Assembly: GCA_013399305.1 (NCBI GenBank)
Contig: VXAI01000189.1
Location: 1,516,173-1,580,172 of the forward strand
Length of the DNA: 64,000 nucleotides
Direction of reading: 5' to 3'
Source: Rostratula benghalensis
Lineage: Eukaryota; Chordata; Aves; Charadriiformes; Rostratulidae
The notes below the pieces were generated by a model that saw only the letters and a list, made by a program, of their open reading frames with translations, did no database searches and was not told the DNA's origin. Shown in pieces: positions 27,701-42,700 of the stretch (position 1 is its first letter; every line of letters begins with the position of its first letter). Both the position numbers and the translations under genes were made by a program.

Positions 27701-30700
27701 GAAACTACTGCTGGCTTGGGAATCTGTGAAATGTTTCAATGTACTTTATCTCCTCAGACTATAAATCTTACGTGCAAGAGCCCGCCACTCAAAAAAGTAT
27801 GTAATTTCCAGGCCCCATAAATAATACTGAGTTGTGTTTCAGCATCTTCCAAAAGCTTACTGCCAACACACTATCAAAACGTCAGAAGAGCGACATACAG
27901 AGAACAAAAGGACCTCCCACTCACCCTGTGGTTTTATATCCATAGTGACATATGGAAAGCTGCCAAGGACAGCCATAACTTCATCATATTTCTTATCTTC
28001 AAGGAAATGCAGTAAATTGCGACGATCAGAACCTTTCAAGCTCACCAAATCCTGAATACTTTTGATTTTATACTGAAAAAAAGAACCAAAAAAAAAAAAA
28101 AAAGACAGAGAAAGTTAGACAGTAGCAGAGAACACAGTCCACAAATAAAGCCTTGATAACACATCACTTGTGTCCCCACGTTACTAACTCATTCGCACCA
28201 TTTGATTTGTTCTTATAAAAAACATGCTTTAGGAAACCAGCAAGTGTATGTTTTGAGAAGCAATAAAACAAGAGATTGCACTCAAACCTGCTGAATAGTA
28301 GTGCTAGAAAACATTGGTGTGTTCCATGCCATGTCACCCCTTAGATACCCAATACATTTCTTATAAAACTGCTACTTCAGACAGCTTTCTCAGAAAGCTG
28401 AGCCAGGAAATTTTACTAATTGGGTTCTTTATTTAGAGTACTTCAATGCTTTGAGATTTATATTAGCAGGAACAAGTTTTTTTGGTTTTTTTTCCCTTTT
28501 TAATACCACATTGCAAACAAATCTAAACATCCATTTTGAGATCTGAAGGCCAGAATGCAAAGGATAAAACAAACATGGATTTGTCTGAATACTTGATTAC
28601 TTCAGTTTGCTAGAAAAGCATGTATTTTATTCAAAACAAAATATATCTAGATAGACTGACTATACCTCCACTCTAGAGGACTGTCTTTTTGAAAAGTTCA
28701 GTGAATGAGAATCCTGTACAAACAAGCCTAACACATTACTCTCGCCCCACTGGTCAGAGGAAGAACAGGTAGGATTATGAAATGGTCAAGCTCTTGATTT
28801 CTGTACTTCGTTACATTGCTCATGCCAAAAAATACATCTAAAATTGAGTGCTTTCTTCTAGGCTCCCTATAGTTTAGGGCTGGATAAGTGAAGTGTTTGA
28901 TGATACCTGTAAGAGAATGGTTCTTTTACTTCATCCAAAGGGAAAGACTACTTGATTATTCGATGAACAAGCTATCTTCAAAGAGGATTAAAAAACCCAC
29001 AGTATTCAAGAATTCTTTATCTTCACACTAACAGAGAAATATTTAAACACCACCTAAGGCTGCAGTAAAGCTAAACAAAACTTCCAGTAGATAAAAATGT
29101 TTTTAAGACTGGTAAGAATTAACCATTGTAATAAGACTATCACAAAAGTCAACAGCTTGCACTAGAAGATAACTGATTGTTTCTAAACAGGAATTCCTAG
29201 AAGATATAATTCCAGTTAAACAAGCAGCTCCGAATACCGTGACGTAGTCAGTACAACTGGAGTGAAGACTCATGAAGGTATTCAGACAAGACTATTCTCT
29301 TTTAGGCTTAAAGTCTACCATACCCAATTACACAGCAATACACCTTTTTAAAGCATCTTCTGTCATACATAAAGGATAACAAAATCTGAAACACTTCCCA
29401 CAATAATTGATTTTTTATTTTTTTTTTTACTTCATTTTACAAACTCCTCTATGCTACCTTCCAAATATATTTTCTATCAAACTAGATTAAGAATGATGGA
29501 AGGCCAAACAAGGGGAAATGAAAACCCCAGTAGAGACTTCCACCTGGAAAAAATGTTATATTAAATAGGAGACAGTACTCTGTCATAACAAGGAAATTCA
29601 CTTTCTTCTGCTTGTGAGGCCACTGTAGACTGATCTTTCACGCTCTTTTACATTTACAAGGTTTCTGATCTTAATTTCCACCTCCTGAGATGGACTTGAA
29701 ATAAACATTTTTATTCTCTTAGTTAATTCATGATCTTCTGTCCTTGTAGGTAACAGAAGTAAAACAAATATTTTAAAATGTTACCAAATATAATTCATAG
29801 CTTTATACCTTTTTATGATTGGAGACCCGCCTAAGGTTGTCCTCTTCAATGTGAGGCAGCTGCAAAAGGGGAGACTTGAACTGCTGGAGTCCCTGGACAG
29901 TCATCTGGGAAAGCTTCATACAATTTTCCAAAGATGCCAAAGATGGAGCACGGAACTCCCTTTCTTGGGGAGAATGAAACAGATAACAGCATTTTTAATT
30001 ATTTTTTTTTTCTTACACTTTTAAAATGTATACTTACATTACAGACTACAGAAATTCTTGGGTTTAGTCAAGCAAAAGGCATCTTAAAACAGCATAATTG
30101 ACCAACCAGCCTTTCTACTCTCACTGCAGTCAGGCAGCTTGGCAGACGTGTTCTTCCCTCTATTTAGACTGTCACAGCTGAACACTAAGAAAGGGAAAGG
30201 CTTCCATCTAACATTGTCTCAGGGAAAAAAAAAGCACAATGTATCTAATGCAAATTATAAAAACTCCCAAGTTTAAAAAAAAAAAATACTCCCAACTTTG
30301 TTTAATGGTAAAACATCTTTAATGATAGGCTTACAATCATTAAACATTGATTTACAACACAATACATTATTTATAAGATTTTTATCTTGAGATGAAAATA
30401 AAGGTAGCAGCCTATTACATGCAAGAAAAAAAACGTAGGTGTAACTAAAGCTAAGCAGGACATATGTTAGAAGGCAGTAGGAATAGCTATAAAAATATCA
30501 AAGGTGTGGATTTTATAAGTAAAACCAAAGGTTAAAAGGGGTGTCTGAGCAAACACCTATTTGATTTTTATTTCAGAAATCACCTGTAACTCCTTTAATG
30601 TTTTACAGTACAAAGAGGCATACACTCTACATAGTTACAACAATCAAAAGACAGACAAGAAGAAAGGTCTTAGCCAGAACAGAGCAAAATAAAAAAAATA

Positions 30701-33700
30701 GTCATTTAATACTCTTTGTGTCTACAGAGAAATGGAAAAGCAAAGCAGACAGGCAGACAGTTTTCCATATACTGCTATTTAACTTTGTTAGAGAACTGCC
30801 CATTCATAAATAAGACTTTTCAAACCCTGTTTAGAAAACTCCTTTCAGAATTCCTCTGCAGCTCAGGAGCTGCTGTGAGTCCAGAACTAGCAATGGTCAG
30901 GTCATTCCATATAAACATTTTACCATGAAACAGAAAAAATAAGTTAGATTCTCTTCAGAGAGCCAAGAGAAAATGACAGTATTTAACTCTTTGTGTTTAT
31001 TCTGAACTCATACATGGCATATAAAGGATTAGAGAAAGCACTGGTAATCTATGACGCCTAACATTTTATTTAAGAATCAACATGTGTATTTTCCCTACAC
31101 TTTAAAAGCTTTTCTCAGAAGGAAAGAAAAAAAAATAAATAAATCAGCCTTCAATTACCTTGACTGTTATAGATATATTCTGCATATAAATATATAAAAA
31201 TAAGTATGAATACAAGTATTTGTGTATGTACATGCACAAGTATATGTGTATACAAATACATGTATTTGGTACTGGATATATTGGGCTGGTATTGGTCTAT
31301 TTGGAATGCTACAACAGGGGCATAGAGGCATCTTTCAAGAGATGACTTTGAGACATGGTCAGAAGGAACCTGCCCACTGTCAGGGCTGTGTGAGCATGGT
31401 CAGACAGACTATCAAGGCAATTACACATGTGGTTAAAAGCAGGTTTACTTACACCTGGGCAAGAAGGCTGTAACCCACACCTGACCAAAAGGGCACCTTA
31501 ATTTAAATGCCACAGCCACATATTTTGATAAAAAGCAAGTATAAGGTAATTTTAAAACATTTTACAGAGTAATTACAAAAAGGTAACAAATCTGCTCAAA
31601 AAACCCAAACCCCTTATGCTGTGTTTTCAGTATGCCTTGTCCTTCAGCATGTTAAATGCGTATGAAAGATCACTCCACCACCTCTGGTTCACTTGCCCTT
31701 GTCCCCTGTTTATTCATTAATTACATCAAGCTAGAAATACCATCAGCTATCAAATCAAATTATATGGCAGGAGCTGTGTTGGGTTGGGGTTATTTTTTTT
31801 AAACCCATTATTCTCACAAACACTGTTAAGATTATAAACAAAGCAAACAGAAAAATAACACCAGAGGGATTAATGAATGGAACTACCCAGCTAGAAATAC
31901 TGACAAGTAACAAAGACATAACTTCTACCTTTAAAAAAAAAAAAAAAGGTAGCAATGGAAACGCTAAACCCAAGTAAATGGCAAAAATTTACCTCTCACC
32001 TTACCTATTATTACCCATAATTTTTTTGGCTGCTACTAAGGGAAGTTATAGGATATCTAAATTAAAAAAACCCACACTGCAAGCCAAGTTAATAAAAGAA
32101 TCCCACATGCTCTCTGACAAACTGGCTTTTGAAGGAAATTCAGCTAGAGCTTTGAGACCTAGTCAGAGTAGAAATGCTGCTCTTTCGTCTACATGACAGT
32201 AGAAAAATATTTTAACAAAGTTGGAGAATATTATTTTCCTTTCCTGAAAAATAACACAGGACTTCCAAAAGGCGGATTTGAAGAGAGAGAGTATAGCTTT
32301 TAACAACACCCAACTGCCCCACCATGAAATGAATGCCATTACTGGGTGCGTTTTGACAGCTCCTGCTTGTCAAAGTGCACAAGACAAGATGACCTTTAAT
32401 CACCCAAAACCTATGACATTAAAGTAGTCAAGCACAAATTTAAATGCAAATCATAGTTGCCTGTGAAGGAATGGTCTACACCTGGGTCAAACCACGACCT
32501 CTACTTGACACTGCAGCTTCCAACCTGAAGAAAGGCACTTGGATCAGAGAGCTGAGCCAAACTGATGCCTAACCTTTCTGCTGACAGTTATTAGAGCACA
32601 TTCCATGTTTTTCTGGCAGCAAACACCTCACTTGGAAGAGCAGCTACCTGCTTATGATACTTGATGGATGTACATGGATGATGGATGGATACTTGAGGAT
32701 GAGCTCAAAGAAGCCATCAAGATAATTGAGACCCCCTGATTATCAACTACCAGTTAATCATCACAAAACAATGGATGGAGGCCAGGAGTGCCACAGAGCA
32801 AAGCACATTTTCAGGGAGCTGCATGGAAAAAGAAAGCCTCACAGAACATGCAGAAACCAGGTAAAAGAGTACAAGACATTTTATTTTAAAGGCAGGTCAA
32901 AATTGCCACGCTTTCCACCGGGCAGACAAAAAAAAAAGCTTAGCAGTAACGAAAAATTGACTGAATTGAGAATGGTATCCATTTTGGTTTTATGAAAGCA
33001 AAATAAAACTGTTCCTTAGAAATAATAAATCCAAAGAATAACAAATTCAAACTCATTTGCTAAGAGTGATAGCTCTGTTAAAAATTAAGAAGTACCCGTG
33101 ATTAAATGCTTTTTATGCCAAACCTACACTCATTGACAATAAATCATTTCTAACAAGGTTTGGTAAGAAAGGCAGCATCTAGGGCTTTTATGGGAATGAG
33201 CAGCCTGAGGTGCTGCTTTTTTTTTGCTACCAGAGGAGGCAGGATGCTTGTCCCTGTGAAGGGCTCAGAGAGCAGAGCTTCATAAATCTTATTCCATGAT
33301 GAGCTGTCCTTAGTGTATCTCAGTCTCTCACACCTCCTTCAAGAACAGTTGATACTGGACCAGTAGCTGAATGCTACGTGGATGCTTTAAAAGTTAACTA
33401 AGAAAAAAAGTGCCAAGATGCTGAAGACCATCTAAGGCACTTTTCCTCAAAAGACTTGATCATAAAGTATGCGTAAATGGGTACAGATAGATTTTTAAGA
33501 TCATAATAATATAATAAGAATATAGAATATTTGAAAGACATAAATGAATGTAGCAAAAAATGAGTCTTATCATCCCATCATCAATTTAGGTTTCACAAAA
33601 TAAGATTTGTCCCAAAAATATTTCTTTAGCTGATACTAACACAAGCCATCACCTTTACATTTTCTCATATCAGGGATCATGAACATCTATGGCTAATTAC

Positions 33701-36700
33701 AGCATGGAATAATTTTATGTGCCATGTTATGGCTGATGTAAGTGAAAATTAGAACTAAACCCAGAAACATGTAGCTAAATTTTAAGCTACTTAAAATTAT
33801 GTTAATATGACAAATACATGAACTTAAACAAAACAGTCTCTCAAAATTTTCAATATTAACTTCAACTTTACTCATATCTATAACAAAAGTAAACAAACAA
33901 TGACGACTTTTCAATTTTCCAGTTTATTCCCAACAGTAGTCAGCAGGAGGGGCAAAATTTTCTCAACATGGACAGTCATCAAAAAATAGGGCCAACATTT
34001 TATATTTCCTAAGTAGTAAAAATGGCAATTTTGCTTTAAATCAAAGAGGGAATTCTGAAACAGTTTACTTTCAAGTCCTCAAATTCATTATTGTTGGCCT
34101 GATGGGCAACTCTTTCTTGTCACCTTCCGTTTAATGCTTTGTGCTGAGAGTACTGGCATGGAAATGAGAGGAAATGTTTGGTACAAATTTCTGAATACTG
34201 CCACTTTAAAACTCTGGAAACAGTTTTGAGAAACTGCTAAATAAATACCCAACAAATCCTCTACTATACCTATAATACACCTCTACTTTTTTTTCCTAAT
34301 CTATAGAAGTAACTTCTGCCATACATAATGACAACTATAAATCCTTATTTGCTTTCACAGACTCATTGATGGAATTTCAAAGCAGTTATTAAATACACTG
34401 CATCTATAAATAATGATTGTATTTTCAAATTAAAAATGCACATACAGACCTAGAGGAGAACGACACAGCTACTTGGAGATCATTCAAGCTGTAAAGTATA
34501 TCATGTATTTTCTTAAGTATCTTATTTCAGCTTTTACAAGAGCAGCTATAGGTGGTTGGCATATTTCAAAGGCTTTCAGTTCTGTTGCATAAAAAAAAAA
34601 GCCTCTGGCTCCATTATTTTGGTTTTATTTTGCACAAGAAAAAGAACAGGTATTTGCTGGTTGACACAGGCCAACTTAAAAGACAACTTCCAGAGGTTTG
34701 AAGAACTTCTATGAAAAAAAAAATATCTATCCAGATNNNNNNNNNNNNNNNNNNNNNNNNNNNNNNNNNNNNNNNNNNNNNNNNNNNNNNNNNNNNNNNN
34801 NNNNNNNNNNNNNNNNNNNNNNNNNNNNNNNNNNNNNNNNNNAATGAACCAATTTTCTCTTTTACAATTTTACTTTTTTAGCTGGGCCTCTGCTAACTAA
34901 TGACACTCTGAAATTAAGAGCATGTTGTTCAGAAACTGTTCACTCTCACAGTGATAAGACCTGATTATACCAAGGAATGTTATGCAGAGAGGCCCTGGCT
35001 TATACTTAGTGCTATAACAACCAAGGTCAGGGAATTTTGTTATTTGGCCTGTTGGAGGGTCGGAAGCAGAAAAAGTGTAGAGGGGTCACACCTGAAGGGA
35101 GGAGTGGACAGGACAGGTGACCCAAAATTGACTGGCTGGGTGTATTCCATCCCATCTGCATCATGTTCAGTATAGAAGCTGAAGGATCAAAGGGTCAACT
35201 CTCTTCCTTCAGTGGTTGGCATTTGAGAAGGACCCCGTCTGCACCAGTTGCAATAGTACTGGGAAAACTTTTTCCCAAACCATTCATGTTAGGAATCTAT
35301 CAATGTTTGTTAAAGGAATTTGGTTGAGTAAAGATCAACCAATAAGAATTATTTTGTAACAAGCCAAATGGTCACCATCTTGGCATTAAAAAACACAAAA
35401 AAGCCTTGCCTATGTTTGCTGCAATAAAGGAATGAGATCCCAGTCTTTTTTTCTTTTTTTTTTCTTTACACTGCAACCAACCATCTTCAGTCTAATTCAG
35501 TAGAAATAAAAATGCTTAAATATTACATTTCAATTAAGTTGCAACTTCTATGGCAATTATGTCAAAGCACCTTGCCTCCACAAGTTCAGAAAAAACCTAC
35601 TTAGCAGGCTAAACAGCACAGGATCCTCAAAATGGAGGCATATGAGCAACATACAAAGAAATGATGACAAAAAAATCATTCAAAAAACAAGTGACAGTCA
35701 TAATAGGGGAGGAAGAACTGTAAAAGAGTAAATCAAAAGACAGATGAATGCAAGTGCTTTGCTACTAAAAACAGATGAGATGTTTAAGAAAAGTTTCTAC
35801 TTAAATGCAATTGAAAACCTGAATTGCAAAAATTACAAGATGAATACACATACACTAAAGATTTCAGAGTAGGGCTTGGCAGCAGCATTTCAACCCTCAA
35901 AAGAGAGGACTCTCTCATTACAGTAAAAAAAAAAAAAGGAAAAAGTGCATTTAGGAATTTCTAATATCACAGGTTAAGTTTCCCACAAGAATAAAGGACT
36001 TTCTGAAGTACCACAATGAAGAATCACATTTACTAGTTTTAGTTATACAGTTTCTTTTCTTACCTTCCCGGCTTCGAGCCATTATTATTAGTTGACAGAT
36101 TACGTTAATCATTTCTTGAAGTAGTGCAGGACTCTTTTTCAGGATAAACTGCTGATCTGCAAGACATAACTGGCTGCAATTATGCTGCACTTCTATTAGG
36201 AAAAAAGACAACAGTTTACAGGAACTGGACATTTAATGGTGCAGTCTTCATTTATATTCATACTTGTGTTACTGAAAATATCACTTTATTCTCATTGGTA
36301 TGTCCATCTGCAACATTCCCTAACAAAACAAGAAAGCTAAGATGAAATACAGCTAAAAGGTCTGGTTTTGTATACCAGACAAGCAGCTTCCACGCCAGTT
36401 AAGAGAAATATTTATCAGATTCATCTAAAGAAGCAACAGGATGGCATAGAAAATTTAGCACTTATTAAAATAGCTTGAATTCTTCAGTTAATTACAGGTT
36501 TAAAAGAAAAAAAAAAAAGTTAAGTGAAACACCAGTTTGGGGATAAACATTATTTGTAAAGTACTAACTACTTCTGAATACAGATATATGAAGTTGTAAG
36601 TATAAATGGTAACTAAGTAGCAATGAAGATGAGAGATTTTTAGTAAATATTTGAAATTGGTAAGTTTTCTTTTAAAAGAAACTGGAAATAATGAGGGAAG

Positions 36701-39700
36701 TATTTTCAGTGGTTTGTTGTGGTTTGTTTTTTTTAATTGTATTAAAATATAGAACCACTCAAGTCTGCTGGTCAGCCTAAGAAACAGTTAAGTTTCCTGG
36801 TTGAAACTTAAGAACTGCATTTAGAAACATTTCAGTTTGTATATCTATAAGTATGAAAAATTGCAAAACACAAACGAAAGCTCATATGTAACTGATATTT
36901 AAAGTTCTAATCTTGTCACCTTTGCTTCACATAGTGGGCTAAAAACTTACAAAATAACCAGTAGGGAAATGTTAGAGAGCAGTAACATGCTTGTCTTCCA
37001 TTTCTTTACTTTGAAAAGCAGATATACTTCATGTGTTTAACATTTTGTTCTTTTACAAAGAGGAAAAAAAATATCAAATTCACATTTGCAGCCAAAAAGC
37101 ACCAAAAAGTAGGATACCAGTATTACAGGGCTGTCAAGAGAATGAGTAAATGCTCAGTAAATGCTTTAAAGAGTCTTTAAAGTTGAAAAACTAAGTACAC
37201 TGCATAGAGATTGCGGAGCAGGCATCCACACAACTCTTTAATGGACAAGAATTACGAGTACTGTAGTGTGTAATGTGTTGCTCTGTTTCCAACAATATCT
37301 GATTAGGGGAGAAGCCATTACCTTCTTCAAGGACCTCAGGAACTTTCATCCGGGAGAGATGAGTCAACAGCAGAACTCTGGCTTTCAGGCTGTAAGGGCA
37401 GGTGAGTGGAGGCTCGTTCTTCTTTAAATTTATGCCACCAATTTCTCGGATTAACTGAAATAGTTAAACAGAAATAGAAATCTTGGTGTTAAAAAAAAAA
37501 AAAAAAAAACCAACCAAAAAACAGGAGAACCATTTTACAAGTTAAAAAAAAAACAAAAAAGCTACACTCACAACAGCAAGCCTTTAAGTAACTTCTCCCT
37601 GGAAAGTTCTGTATAGATGAACAACAGCTATTTTTGTTCAAAACGCAGCTCCGAAAAGTCAAAAAAATGCCTTTAGATGCCTTGTTTCAACATGAGCGTG
37701 AGGGAAGGGGAAAAGGAAAGATTTGTACACAAACATCCCTTGAATAGCACTGAGTATGTTTATATTGATACATAAATATTTTAAAAATCTGATTTTATTG
37801 CAAAGGTTTACTAGATTCAACCGTATTTCCACGGTATTTGTATTAAGCTCAATACAGACTAACAACAGCTTGAGACCTCTCACCAATCTAAGACACAGCC
37901 AACTGCTTCAGAAATAGTCTCAGGTATCATGGGAAGGAGGGGTATAAGCTTGAACTGCCTGGTAGGCTAAAGACCAGCTATTTTGACTTATTTATAAACA
38001 GCATCAACTTGAAGGAGTTAAAAAAAAAAGAGACACAAAAAACCTCATGGTATTCTTTATTCAGGATTACCACTCTTGGTTCTGACTAGACCAAAATGCG
38101 CAGTTCTAACAGGTCTCTCTCACCTGAATTTGTTGAAGACCCTGGAGGGAAAGGCTGCAAAGCTGAGTAACAGAAGCTCAAAGGTAAGAATCAATACAAG
38201 GCCCAGAAGCTTCACTTCTCAGGTCAACAAGTCAGTTGAGGAGGGACTGGGGTTCCAAAAATCTCCAGGCACAAAGGGAAGCAAGGATACCAACAGCCAG
38301 GAAACAATGGCCTTTGCCCAGTCTCTCACTACACTTGAAAAAAGACCTTCTAACAAGAAGCTCCCTTATAAGCACACCCTGGTATAACACCAGACCAACA
38401 AGAATAAAACTTTGAAAACTTTATGAAAAGTATTGATACTGGGTTTATGATAGAACACTGAAATTAAAGCAGAAACAATGATCATGACCCCAAAGGCAGG
38501 ATACATTAACAAAAGTTACTAGTGATACCCTTCTGTATTAATGCTTCAGAGACTTGTACTTCCATATACTCAGAAAAAAAACACCAATAGAGATTACACC
38601 AATTAAAGGACCTTTAGAAATGGATCAAAATCCAACAGTAGAAAATGCAAGGTCACGCACTTCATGCTAACAAGAACTGCAGCTCATATATGGGAGCTTA
38701 CTAGCTGGAAAACAGAACCATCTAAGACAAGAGAAATCCAGAGCACTTAGCAATCTCACACCAGTTGTATTAAACCATGATCTGAAACAGCTGTGGAAAA
38801 CAGCATCCTGAAAGTTATTCCCTGCAGAAATACAGAAAAAGTAGTGCCACTGACTAAGGCACTGCTGTAGACACAACATGGAATACTGTGAACACTACTG
38901 AGCAGATAAAAAAAAATAATAATGCAATTTTTTGAAATATATCAGCTAGGAACAGTACCCCATTCAGCACACAGCAGAATGAGGGAAACAAGCCTTTTGG
39001 GGAAGAGGGGATTAAAATACAGCAGCTTTTCCAGTTTAGCAAAATAAAGACAAGAAGAGAACAAATGGGCTACTGCTTCTGTCTATAAATGCATGAAGTA
39101 TATACACAGCAAGAATCAGACTCAAGAATAATGACAACAAAACCCATAGCTATAAATTGGTCATAAACAAGACTCCTAACCAGTAGAACAGTAAGTTCTG
39201 GAACAGCTTCTCAGTAAGACATTGTCACAGAAGGCTTGACTGCCTTTTAAATAAAGAATGATTAAATGCAGAGGGCTTGTACAATGCCAATGCTAGCAAT
39301 AGCTCAGGAGAAGAACTGATATCAAGCTGATCTTTTCTAGTCACGTGCTCCCACTGCTGAAAAACCTCTCCTAACCACAACTTAAAGCTCCTTCTCTTAA
39401 AGTCCACAAGATAATGAAGAATTAGAGAAAGACAAAGAGAATTAAGTAAAGAGGTATCTCAGTCTATTTTCTTTATGTTTAAGACATGAAAGTGTGTTTA
39501 GGACTTGAAAATTCAACTGTGTGCATGCACAGGTTAAATCTGTGAGACCTCTCCCTCTCATTTTGCAAACCCTCATCACTTGCACTAGAGCATTTTATAT
39601 ACTGTGCTTTAAACTTCTTAAAACCAAAACCATTAGTTTCTTATAAATAAGACTTCCTGAAACTCTGCTAGCAGTAATTATTCACCACAGTACACATTAT

Positions 39701-42700
39701 GGTGTCTTTGTTGAGAAGACTGAGTGGAAATGAAAATGGCAATCAACTCCTTAAATCAATACCCAAAATTTGTAATTTTTTGACACTCTAATTTCCTATT
39801 AGCTTACTATTTTCCTATTTAGCTTACTCCTCTCCAAAATCCCAACCCAGCAGTCTATTTACTAAATTGATTCCATTTAAGCTAAGCATTATCATCAATT
39901 AATGGTATCTTTTACTTTTAAAAAAAAAAAAAAAAAAAATCAAATCAAGTCTACCTTCTAATTCTCAACAAAATTAACACCTTGAGAACTTGAATTCCAT
40001 CAGGTGGTCACCAAGAAGTACCATCTCCCTCTTGCCTTGAAGAGGTTAGTTATATCAATAGATGTTTTATAAGTAACTAACCTGTGGTATCTGAATGTTG
40101 TCTGCTGGTCTGCTTGTAGCATCTTTATTGTACTGAGGATCAAATTCGGATGCGCCTGCTAAAACCATGATAAGCCCTGCAAAGATAATTGAGAAAATGT
40201 CAGAAACACCCCATGCCACCGAGTGATTTCTTCAGAACTCTAAGCCCTGAAACTTATTCCCAACTCCTTCCCTCTACAACCATGAATATCCATATTTAGT
40301 GGATCAGGTGCCACAGGGCAAAGGAGACAAGAATGAATGCCTGACAAAAAGAGGTGGCTCAAGAACCCACGATGCATGGCATCAAGTCCAGCATTTGACT
40401 CTCAGTATCTTCACAAAACCATAGTTAGGCTTCTTTAGGACTGGGAGACATCACTGCACAGCAGTTTGACTACTCCTGCATGCTCAAAGAACCATTCCTC
40501 TCAGCAACTCATGTGCCTGCAGCAGAACCACAATGCATGTGGTTGGATGGGGGAAAGGGAAAATTTCAACTCGATTTTCTGCTCAATCAGCACTGAAAAT
40601 TCAAACAGTATTTTTTTAATTATTAGAAAAACAGTTTGATAAATAGCCCTGCAAACAAATCCCATGATAATGATGGACTGCTCTTTTCCTAATGCAATTA
40701 GGAAAATCCATACTACCTCAAATATTCTGTTGTGTAGTTTAGAGGAAAGACCTACGCAATGCGGTATTTTAACCCCATTATCAGCTTTCTGCTCATGAAC
40801 ACCAGACTCCTCATTCAGAGACAATAAGAGAAAGCTCACCCCATCATTTGCTCCAGTCAAAATAACTTTTTCAGCAATAGTCACTCAACCTTCATTCTTA
40901 AATTCTGAGCAAGTTCTCTTCTGAGCAAGCCGAAATTATTTTTGCCTACTTAGAGTGCGCAGTGATTTCCACAGTCAAGTTCCCTGAGCATCAGTTTTCA
41001 CTTCTGTTCTCAATCTATCTATTTACTTCCTGAGCAGAGCATATTGAAGAGTTTCAGGCAACTACAAATACTTTCCTACTATTTAACATCTACAATTATA
41101 CATCATCAAGAAAATAAGTTTTTCGAACTCATTTGTCTTGAAACCTAAACAAATATCTAACACAAAGCAAACCAGGCAGATTTGTCTCAATGTTTCCCCA
41201 GCCTGGTTCGATTCCATCTGCCCAGGCTTAAGCCTTGAGTTGTGGCACTGGCACCTCACCACTGTGACACTGACAAACAAGCAAATACCTGACCTAATCA
41301 ACTGTGGGGTTTGTCTAAGCCACCTCACTCGCACCTCATTTTTCACTCAGACAGCACAACAGACCTCAGGAGAAAAACCTGACATGGCTCTGAGCCCAGG
41401 ACTCCCTGAAAGAGTGTTAAGTCCTTAAATAAGGCCCTTAAACTTTTAACTTAGGTTAACTTAGGGTAGTAAAATTAAATCTAGAACTAATACCAAACTA
41501 ACCCTTCAGGCCCATGCCAGCCTCCAAATTGAAAGATCCAACTCTGCACAAACATAAAGCATCTACAGATTTCCCCAGAAAAAGGGGGGGGTTATTCATT
41601 TAAAAATGAGCAGACAAGAAAATTAAATATATAAAAAATCCCCTATAAATAAGTAACAAAGTAACATGAAGTGGATAGGGACTAAAAATTTTAAACAGAA
41701 ATTTAGCTGTAACTTCACAAGTAAGACTAGAGAACCAGAAATGCTATTGCATTCTATGGTGTTATAAAAAATTTTTGACAGCCCCTAGAAAATTCCCAAA
41801 GCTCTTTTTTTTTTCCCCCTCCACATTAACAGAAGAAAACACACAGAGAGAGGCTGTGCTCCTAGTGGCCACATGCTAACTCAGGAGTACAGATGGGTCA
41901 GTTTGATTTTTTCCCAACATACACTATCCTTTCTTTTTTTTTTTAACTTTTTTTTTTAATGTATAGGTAGACAAATGTAAATATAGATCTATAAAACACC
42001 CTCTCCCAATTGCTTGTCTTCTTACAGAGTATTCTTCACCTGCAACAAAATGAAGTCTTTAAAATCACTCTAGAAGAACCAAAAACATTGTTTTAACTTA
42101 ACAAAAGTTTACAAAGCAGAAGCACTTTACCATCAGCATATTGACATTTCCAAATCAACTTTTCACGGTGCCTTTGACTTACGTTTCATGTCCATGTTCC
42201 GTGTTTTATAGACAAAATACATATATATTTGAGTTGTCCGAATGAGAATTTGATCTCCGCTGTATCGTATTGACCGGTACCACCAGGAACCCTGAGACAT
42301 TTACAAGAACAATTGAAGTCAGCTATGATGAAGCATGGAAACAACTATGCTTGATCACCTTGTGCGTGCTCAAAAACAGGTAACTCAGCCCAACTGATTT
42401 TACCTATGTTAAGGTCAACTTAATCTCAGAAAGGAGAGGGAAACAAGAAAATATTTGCTGACACAAATTTTAAAAGCACATCAGTATTATTTGTCTGAGA
42501 GAATCCAATGCAAAAGTTTTTAGATGATCTCTAGCCTAGAGAATTTCCCACAAAGCACGTATACTGCTTGGTTTACTTTTGGTGGTGGTGGTGGTGTAGT
42601 GACCCCACTAAACAGTAAATCCACTGGATCTACCGCTTTCCACACACATGGTAACTCCTTATTGTGCAACACATTCAAATCAAATTCAGTTTAGGCAGAG

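Larger units (their letters stand above)
22506..29808 (-). other. SEC63 introns between exons 12 and 18
   Basis: Five introns separated by exons 13-17; the longest are 28073-29808 and 26197-27924. AT-rich unique-looking sequence with short A runs. Nothing else identified. Confidence 0.7.
29964..42182 (-). other. SEC63 introns between exons 8 and 12
   Basis: Introns 29964-36063 (with the assembly gap and LTR-like repeat), 36157-37321, 37455-40081 (with the old LINE remnant) and 40177-42182. The remainder is AT-rich with A runs (for example 39919-39938) and no recognised gene. Confidence 0.7.

Noticed and set aside
35951..36232. 93-codon minus-strand frame overlapping SEC63 exon 11
   Set aside because: It is exon 11 read through into both flanking introns; the GT-AG borders define a 93-base exon instead.
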